DNA of 5,430 nt, from the NCBI GenBank assembly GCA_010027395.1, contig RGVD01000176.1, positions 1 through 5,430 on the forward strand. The letters are read 5' to 3'. Positions 1 through 5,430 of this stretch are shown here, in pieces (positions within the stretch are counted from its first letter, which is position 1; every line of letters starts with the position of its first letter). The notes beneath the pieces were generated by a model that saw nothing but the letters and a program-made list of their open reading frames with translations, did no database searches and was not told the origin of the DNA. The position numbers and the translations under genes are program-made. The DNA comes from Bacteroidota bacterium (lineage in GTDB: Bacteria > Bacteroidota > Bacteroidia > UKL13-3).

Positions 1-72
1 TTAAAATAGTACCTGAAATCTAGAATATTAGTTGAAATTTAATAATATTTAAAATACGATATATTAATTTAA
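1..72. other. AT-rich left edge, possible 3' tail of a truncated plus-strand gene
   Basis: This short stretch lies beyond the stop of the 445-aa minus-strand gene. With TGA as the only stop, the third plus-strand frame reads KIVPEIQNIS and ends at a TGA at 33-35, which could be the tail of a gene converging on its neighbour. The first frame also stays open, to a TGA at 88-90, so the choice is not secure. Positions 36-72 are nearly pure A/T and look non-coding. The minus strand has no ATG here. No terminal repeat or telomere repeat is seen. Confidence 0.2.
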
Positions 73-1410
73 TCATTTCACTTTTGCTGATGTCCTTGTT
101 ATTCTAGGTGTGGATTTATTTGATATGGTCAGAGGTACATCTGCAATTTTTCCAGCTTTTGTTTTTTTATTACTTGTCTAAAGTTATTCCACTACCATCT
201 CCTGAAGCTACTATAATCCCTAATTTACTTATTAGACTTGTGCTTATTATAATTCTTATTACATCGCCTATTGCACCACAGGCGTATAAGGCAATTGAGG
301 CTATCTCAAACCACCCACTTCCCCCCTTTCACGATATGCTTATTATAACTCACTCAGGACCGTGTCACCATCATCTAGATCAAACATTCTGTCTTCAAGT
401 TATTTATATCTATCATTATATCTAGCTCCACCCAAACCCAAATCTGGTTATTATAAATATTATACTCCTTGATTCATTCTAGCTTTCATTTTTTAAAGTG
501 ATGTAGCAGCTCCATTTTCCATTCTCTTCAAGCCTGCAACATTCAATTTTGCTACAGTATCAACGACTAGTTTATTATTTGTCGCTATATAGTTGGCTAC
601 GTATGCAGCATTGGCATTTTTTGGAATAGGTAGTTCACCTTTCTCAATTAATCTCTTTTTTAATCTCATGAGTATCGATGTCGCTCTAGTTTAAGGCATT
701 CTTCTCATTCTCCATCCTTCATTTGATACATATGGATATGAGTAAACTTTTCTCAATCTATTTGTCGCTTGAGCCAGAGTATTATAATATATTAAAAAAT
801 TTATTACAGCTTTAAGTTAGTCCACTGCATTAGATCCATCTGACCCATTTCTACAAGTTAGTGCTATTTAAGCCCACCCTGTTTCTAAAGCAGCCAATAT
901 CTAATATGCTCTTTTAGCTGGCTTTAAACATGCTTTACTAAGTATTATAACCTTACCCGTCCCCTCTCTTACAATGAATGCTACAACCGGTATTTTTCCT
1001 GAGGCTCTATAATAAGAGCCGGTCACCTGATATACCTCATTTCTTTTATATCCGATGGGCTTATTATATACTTTATCAGGGGCGAAACGACTCAATTTTT
1101 ATTCAGCTTGATCCTGAGTGAATCTCTCGTTGATTTCTTTACCTGACCACATTACTAAATAAATGCCAGGCATCTCTGCATTTATGTAATCTAGACCTTA
1201 TTATACAGCTGGGCGCATAATCATTAAAGCATCAACTAAATTTTTTGGGTCAAATGTTCTCAAATTACCAAGCTCATCATCAGTAATTCTTTCTGACCAA
1301 GCCTCCACAGTCCTTGCTTTATTTGGTTTAGAAATATATCTATTTCTTATAGCAAATCCACCAATATCATATTTTGTTCCTTTTAATCTAGTTTTTTCTG
1401 CTAGAGCCAT
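73..1410 (-). CDS. Hypothetical 445-aa protein with Gln-rich coiled-coil-like segment and basic tail, ciliate code
   Basis: I do not recognise this family. The frame opens at the ATG at 1410, the first available since the 52-bp spacer upstream has no minus-strand ATG, and closes at TGA 75-73. It holds about 27 in-frame TAA/TAG codons, against about 9 CAA/CAG, so it is readable only with TAA/TAG as glutamine. Residues 1-170 are mixed alpha/beta, with hydrophobic strand-like runs (GIYLVMW near 85, PVVAFIV near 142, KVIILS near 153). Residues 171-330 look mainly helical and rich in Arg/Lys/Ala/Asn. Residues about 377-412 are strongly Gln-rich (15 of 34), with Val/Leu/Met spaced 3-4 apart as in a coiled coil. 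The last 30 residues are Lys/Arg/Thr/Ser-rich. I see no histidine, which argues against an adenovirus-type His-Cys maturation protease. No Walker motif, signal peptide or membrane helix is evident. Divergent pairing with the capsid gene suggests a virion or assembly role, by inference only. Confidence 0.8.
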
Positions 1411-1462
1411 ATCAATATATTTTAAAAATTAATAATAATTTAATTAAAATTGAAGCTTATTT
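1411..1462. promoter_or_regulatory. Divergent intergenic spacer between 445-aa gene and capsid gene
   Basis: These 52 bases are almost entirely A and T and separate two ATGs pointing away from each other, so both promoters must lie here or inside the genes. An in-frame TGA at 1451-1453, three codons before the capsid ATG, sits inside it and confirms that the capsid frame starts at 1463. No recognisable bacterial-type promoter or ribosome binding site is present, as expected for a eukaryotic or eukaryotic-virus gene. Confidence 0.5.
1423..1433 (-). promoter_or_regulatory. Candidate upstream element ATTAATTTTTA (445-aa gene)
   Basis: On the minus strand this reads ATTAATTTTTA and lies 12 bases before the ATG of the 445-aa gene. 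The identical 11-mer occurs 15 bases before the ATG of the gene starting at 4347. The similar spacing suggests a shared initiator or TATA-like element, but in DNA this AT-rich a chance match is quite possible. Confidence 0.25.
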
Positions 1463-3721
1463 ATGTCAAATTTCCCAAAATAATTATCTTACGGAAATAT
1501 AAAACCAGCAGGATTTCCTGTTCAGTATAGATAAACTAGGTTCACACCGACCGCAGCCATCAACAGCTACACCAATAATGATATAGTTAGATTTTTTATA
1601 TAAAGTGATGGATTTTGGGACCCTTATAATACATTTATTTAGTTAGAAGTGGTTTATCCTGACACACTATAACCGGGAGTGGCGCTATAAGTGGATAGTT
1701 CAGCACAAGGATTTATAAATTAATTTATCGCATACAATAATTCTCAAGAAATTGAAAGAATTGAAGAATTTGACCAGGTTGCAGCTATGTTGACTGATTT
1801 ATAGCAACCTGAGGATTTAAGGAATAATAAATTACACGAGGGTATCGGATAAGGTAATAGAGGCTCTATGGGAGCCTATAAAGTATAAGAAGGTTAAACG
1901 TAGCCTAATTTAGGTAGTGTCATACAGAGTAATATATATACTTATGCTCAATAAGCACCCACCTCAGGATTAACAGCATTCACTAATGATACAGCATTTA
2001 CATTTGGTAATTGGGTGAGTAGTCAAGGGAGCACATTATATTCGAATTAGTCAGCCAAACCATAAACTACGTTTTTTTTACCTCAAAGATAGGTAATTAT
2101 AGCTCCCTCCCTGCAGGAAAATAGTAGTGCCAACGCTGCGACTGGTGGTCAAAGCAGAATTTATTGTGCTGGAGTGACCAATAACGGAGTATGGTAACAT
2201 CTCATCAAAATGAACACTGTGCAAATATAAGCAAGAGGAATAGTTGATATGATATCTAATACTCTAACTGGAAATTTAGATCAGGCTAGCACACAATAAA
2301 CATATTATACTGAAAATTTTTTATAAGATTAAGATATAGCGGGCAGATAAAATGTTTTTGGGGCTGTGAGTAGAGCATATGGTAGAACTGAGTTGAGTTT
2401 AATTAAATAATTTTGGGTGGCCGATTTATAAGGATATTAATCTAGGGGGATTGATACATAATTTTTAAACGACTATACTAATTATAATAGCACCAATGCT
2501 AATTATATGGATCCGAAGCTATGCGGTTATTAAATACCATTTTCACCATATATGAATGGTGGTTTTGAAACATATTTATCATCATATTTACCTCAAGGAT
2601 GGCTAAATAATGGTAAATTATAGACTAGACCTATAGTTTCTAATAAAAAACTATTTACAATTCCATTAATGAGCGCCATATTTGGAATATTATTACCCAC
2701 AGAAAATTACAAATATTTACCCATGAAAGTTTTTGATAATTTACTTTTTGAATTCAGATTAAATCCATACGCCTGTTTCACGTCAGGATATTATGATACT
2801 GCTCTAGATGGTTTATAGACATAGGGATGGAATTAAAATAATGGTGCTTCAACTAGGAATATTACGAATATCGCTCAGAGAACTTGGTAAATATCGAAAT
2901 TCGAAATATGGGCTGATATTTATTATTTTGGGCCTGAGGTAAATAGTAGAATAGATGCTTAATTAGATTCTCCATCAGGTTGTGTGCTTCACACTTCAAT
3001 GTGGAAATTAGGTCCATAATTTCCAATTTCAAATACTTCAGCTTTAAAAGGAAGTTGGTAAATAAATATGGGATTTGAAAGTCTAAGAATGCTATGTATT
3101 GCTTTTTTATCTAATGATTATGCTACATATCCTTTCTGTAGAAAACATTGGAGGTTATCTCATAATATAACTTAATTATAGCTTAAATTTGGCTCATTAT
3201 ATTTACCCCCACAGCCAATATAAGGTCATGCTGGATGCGTCTATACATCACCTAATAATGGGTAATTTTATAATTCTCTTTTAAAATGTTTTGGAAAATT
3301 AAACAATATTTGGGGAGAGTGCTCCATTAATCCAATAAATTTCGCCCTGACAGAAAGACCTTACGATGTGACAGATATGACTAAATGGGTGGTAGCAACA
3401 TAGTCTAGTTAATTATCCTCAGATGGAAAAGCTTTAGCTGGACATATTACAACTTCGAACATTTCCACAGATATCGGATATCCATTTTTCCATGAAAATA
3501 GATGTATTGGAAAAGCTCTTTACGCTATAAATTTAGAAGGTTTTCCAACAGACGAAAGCGTTATTTCTGGAATGGATACGACTAGAACTAGACCTTTTGA
3601 AATAGTGATAAATTGTGATGATGCAAATGGGACTAATAGAGCCAGCATGATGTATGTTTGGTGTTATGCAGATGTAATAGTAGAAATTAAAAGAACAGGA
3701 GTACGTATATTAGGTTTATGA
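1463..3721 (+). CDS. Probable double jelly-roll major capsid protein (Polinton/PLV type), ciliate code
   Basis: This 752-aa product probably forms the pseudo-hexameric capsomers of an icosahedral shell. The frame carries about 41 TAA/TAG codons (about 31 TAA, 10 TAG), against about 17 CAA/CAG, has no internal TGA and ends at TGA 3719-3721. The ATG at 1463 is fixed by an in-frame TGA three codons upstream. The composition is capsid-like: rich in Asn, Gln, Tyr, Phe, Gly and Ser, beta-strand-prone, with no signal peptide or membrane helix. Features resembling Polinton, adintovirus and Polinton-like-virus capsid proteins are the central strand-turn segment at about 395-425 (LFTIPLMSAIFGILLP, then KYLPM), the LRMLCIAFLSNDYATYPF segment at about 541-558, and a C-terminal jelly-roll edge at about 719-752 (NRASMMYVWCYADVIVEIKR). 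Length is somewhat above the roughly 500-700 residues usual for these families. The family call is by pattern, without a search, and finer placement (Polinton, PLV or virophage) is open. It is divergent from the 445-aa gene and convergent with the 179-aa gene. Confidence 0.78.
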
Positions 3722-3725
3722 TGAA

Positions 3726-4265
3726 TCATTCAGCGTTTAGTACTCTTATCGTTAAAGTATAATTTGAATAATTAAATAAATTATCTGAATATAATAATTT
3801 ACTCCCCACAGATTAACTGTAATTACAGTAAAATGTGATTTTTGCACTTTAACTGTATGGCACAGATATTTATTCTTTATCTAATTCCGCGTCTCTATTT
3901 TTAAATTATTTTTCTAAATAACTTGTCGCTCCACTGGTGTAAAAAGTAGTTTCTCTAGGAACTGCATATTCTAACATGTCAGTTATCTTTCCAGTTTTAT
4001 TATAGCAGCCACTAGCATTATCGCAGTGCATACTAATACTGGCTGGGAATTGTGGTAAAGTTCCATCAAGTGTTTTAGTTAGAGTCACATCATAATGTAT
4101 TATTTGAAATAATTTATTTCCTGTCAAGAAATAATCTTATGGCAGTGAGATTTGAAGTGGATTATCCACGCCACTAACTTTAATTATATATTCATATTAT
4201 TGCTATGCTGCACTTAATTAAGAACCCATTGATTTCTTATCCCATTGTTAAATTATATTTTCCAT
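3726..4265 (-). CDS. Hypothetical 179-aa beta-rich protein, candidate minor capsid (penton) protein, ciliate code
   Basis: The frame runs from ATG 4265 to TGA 3728-3726 and includes nine TAA/TAG codons read as glutamine. Under the standard code only an internal 73-residue piece would be called. After a Gln-rich N-terminus (about 1-25), the protein alternates polar and hydrophobic residues as in a beta sandwich, for example LFQIIHYDVTLTK at about 52-64, ISVPYSQSAKITFYCNYSQS in the C-terminal third, and a final strand YTLTIRVLNAE. It has three cysteines, no catalytic signature and no membrane segment. Its size and strand content fit a single jelly-roll minor capsid protein, and it sits tail to tail with the major capsid gene, 4 bp apart. 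The penton role is therefore an inference from size, composition and position. Met13 is an alternative start, but the first ATG keeps a consistent glutamine-rich frame. Confidence 0.75.
3816..3829. repeat. 14-bp perfect palindrome ACTGTAATTACAGT
   Basis: This is a perfect inverted repeat without a spacer, about 95 bases downstream of the capsid stop and inside the 3' part of the 179-aa gene. A second copy of TTAACTGTA follows at 3849-3857. On the coding strand both copies encode YSQ (the protein has YSQS twice), so protein-level repetition may explain the similarity. A role in binding or in 3'-end formation of the capsid transcript is possible but unsupported. Confidence 0.4.
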
Positions 4266-4346
4266 TTATTAAAATTTATTTTAATCGGGGAAATTAATTT
4301 TTTACGCGCCGGATCTTATAATTAATTTTTATAAAAAATTTAAAAA
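4266..4346. promoter_or_regulatory. Divergent intergenic spacer with GC-rich core
   Basis: These 81 bases separate the ATG of the 179-aa gene from the ATG of the right-hand gene. They are A/T runs interrupted by TCGGGG (4285-4290) and a sharp GC-rich core ACGCGCCGGATC (4304-4315). The core is flanked by two direct copies of AATTAATTTTT at 4292-4302 and 4320-4330. This symmetrical arrangement in a bidirectional spacer suggests a control region for both genes. No known transcription-factor site is claimed. Confidence 0.5.
4321..4331 (+). promoter_or_regulatory. Candidate upstream element ATTAATTTTTA (right-hand gene)
   Basis: This is the same 11-mer as on the minus strand at 1433-1423, here 15 bases before the ATG at 4347. 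It overlaps the second copy of the AATTAATTTTT direct repeat. Between it and the ATG the sequence is only A and T and ends AAAAAATGG, an A-rich start context typical of ciliate genes. Confidence 0.25.
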
Positions 4347-5430
4347 ATGGAAAAAACCGAAAAAACCCCAGAGTTCCAGGCCCTATAGTCCCTGAGCGGT
4401 CCAAGACAGCTTGAAGCCGCCCGCCAAGACAGGATGATCCTCTTCAAAGCCAAAAGACGTTTCAAAGATCCAAACACTAAACCTTCTGAGAACGCAGTTG
4501 AAGATTTGCCAGATGAGTTCTTTATTGAGCAGATCTACACGACAGCTGGATGGGTGTAAGGTGTCCCATAATCATACGGCACCATGTTTCTAGGCATGTT
4601 TGCTTAAATCAGCAGAGGAACAAAAGTAATCTTTGTCAGACCAGAAAATGAAGATGATGTGAGAAAAATAGTTAATTATTACTTCACTGACCCAGTACAC
4701 CCAGATGTCTCCCCAAATCATAACTCCGCAATATGGAAGAATAGAAATAAGCCAAATCACATAAATGGTTCCATCTACAATATCTTCCATTAAGAAATAC
4801 TAAAATTAACCCATATTTCACAATAGATGTATTGGAGAGGAACTATGTGTGGTTTGTATTATTTATTTCAACCTATTTCGCAGCTTATTTGTGGGGAACT
4901 TCACGCCAGGTCAGATCTCACTGGAAAAGAAAAGAATAAAATGTTTTTAGAGGCTATAGCCTTTGCGATTAAACCAGATAATGCTGATTTTTAGAGAAAA
5001 TAAGCATATAGTTAATTATCAGCAGATTGGATAGCTGATACTTGCTGGGCTATATTTAGAGAGGTGTATAGAAAGAAAGGAATTGAAGAAGTTGATTTTT
5101 CCACCCATTTACACGATTAATTGAGCTTAATTTAAGCCTGTTATGGTTAATTAAAGTTTCCAGGAGTAAATCCCTAATAATAAATGATTATTGAAGGATA
5201 ATTTCCTGAATATGAGCTTTTTGACCTATGTCAAGATACTTATGAGCCATTTTTCAGAGCTCTATTAACAATTAAAGGCTTAGTATTTCCAAATCTCTTC
5301 TTTAAATAAGATGAAAGAGATTAAGATATGGTCTAAAAAGGTGTAGATTTATGGGATTAATAATCGAATTAATTTTAAATCCAAAATAACCCTGAATTTT
5401 TAGGGAAATTATTAAAAATCTGGTGGAGAA
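4347..5430 (+). CDS. Hypothetical protein, at least 361 aa, 3' truncated by window, ciliate code
   Basis: I do not recognise this family. The frame opens at ATG 4347 (context AAAAAATGG), contains about 23 TAA/TAG codons and no TGA, and runs off the right edge, so the true C-terminus is unknown. Residues 1-50 are charged, with a basic run KAKRRFK near 34-40. Residues 60-125 include TTAGWVQGVPQ and RGTKVIFVRPENEDD, resembling a small alpha/beta region. Residues about 165-185 are hydrophobic (MCGLYYLFQPISQLICGE). The rest looks helical, Trp- and Phe-rich and acidic toward the end. No Walker A motif is visible, so it is not the expected FtsK/HerA-type packaging ATPase as far as it can be read, and there is no integrase or polymerase motif. 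The first 70 codons are far more GC-rich (about 48% G+C over 4361-4560) and favour CAG/CAA for glutamine, while the 3' part drops to about 24% and favours TAA. It shares the divergent spacer with the candidate penton gene. Confidence 0.78.

Noticed and set aside
108..425. Plus-strand 105-residue frame under the standard code
   Set aside because: It is antisense to the C-terminal part of the 445-aa minus-strand gene and has no family features; the minus-strand frame is far longer and coherent with TAA/TAG as Gln.
3718..4113. Plus-strand frame overlapping the capsid stop (ATGATGA) and open under table 6 for about 130 codons
   Set aside because: It lies opposite the 179-aa gene, has an implausible Leu/Ser/Val-rich composition, and lacks the strand pattern seen in the minus-strand product. 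The overlap with the capsid stop is coincidental.
4352..4370. AAACCGAAAAAACCCCA resembling ciliate telomere repeats (C4A2 or C4A4)
   Set aside because: It is a single imperfect occurrence inside the start of a coding frame, not a tandem array at a DNA end.
4590..4790. Minus-strand 66-residue hydrophobic frame
   Set aside because: It is an antisense shadow of the right-hand gene, whose frame is open over more than 1 kb.
73..5430. Pseudogene or degraded-element reading, because of about 100 in-frame stops
   Set aside because: Only TAA and TAG interrupt the frames, never TGA, and no frameshift is needed anywhere. Random decay would not spare TGA.
4347..5430. Right-hand gene as the FtsK/HerA-type packaging ATPase expected in such elements
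   Set aside because: No Walker A (GxxGxGK[ST]) or Walker B motif is found in the visible 361 residues.
1..5430. tRNA genes, rRNA, CRISPR arrays, insertion sequences, terminal inverted repeats or target-site duplications
   Set aside because: Reading both strands showed no cloverleaf, regular spaced repeats, transposase motif, or matching inverted ends within the window.

Overview
The window reads as almost gene-free under the standard code, but becomes about 95% coding if TAA and TAG are read as glutamine and TGA is the only stop (NCBI translation table 6, the 'ciliate' nuclear code). Four long frames then appear. They contain about 100 in-frame TAA/TAG codons between them and no internal TGA, and the three whose ends are visible all stop at TGA. 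AGA dominates arginine, TGG is the only tryptophan codon, and start contexts are A-rich. The DNA is AT-rich, roughly two thirds by eye. This points to a ciliate, or to a virus or transposon adapted to one. Diplomonads, some oxymonads and dasycladalean algae share the same reassignment and cannot be excluded.

Layout: 1-72 is an AT-rich edge, possibly the tail of another gene. On the minus strand, 1410-73 encodes an unrecognised 445-aa protein with a Gln-rich coiled-coil-like segment and a basic tail. A 52-bp AT-rich divergent spacer (1411-1462) separates it from the plus-strand gene at 1463-3721, a 752-aa probable double jelly-roll major capsid protein. Only 4 bp later a convergent minus-strand gene (4265-3726) encodes a 179-aa beta-rich protein, a candidate minor capsid or penton protein. 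An 81-bp divergent spacer (4266-4346) with a small GC-rich core leads to a plus-strand gene (4347 to beyond the right edge) encoding at least 361 aa of unknown function.

Best interpretation: this is a morphogenesis segment of a Polinton/Maverick-like element or Polinton-like virus (possibly a virophage relative) that uses the host's reassigned code. The capsid call rests on recognising the protein's general pattern, not on a database hit. No packaging ATPase, maturation protease, integrase, DNA polymerase or terminal inverted repeat is visible, so integrated versus free viral state cannot be decided. The strands alternate (minus, plus, minus, plus), so transcription must start mainly from the two short divergent spacers.
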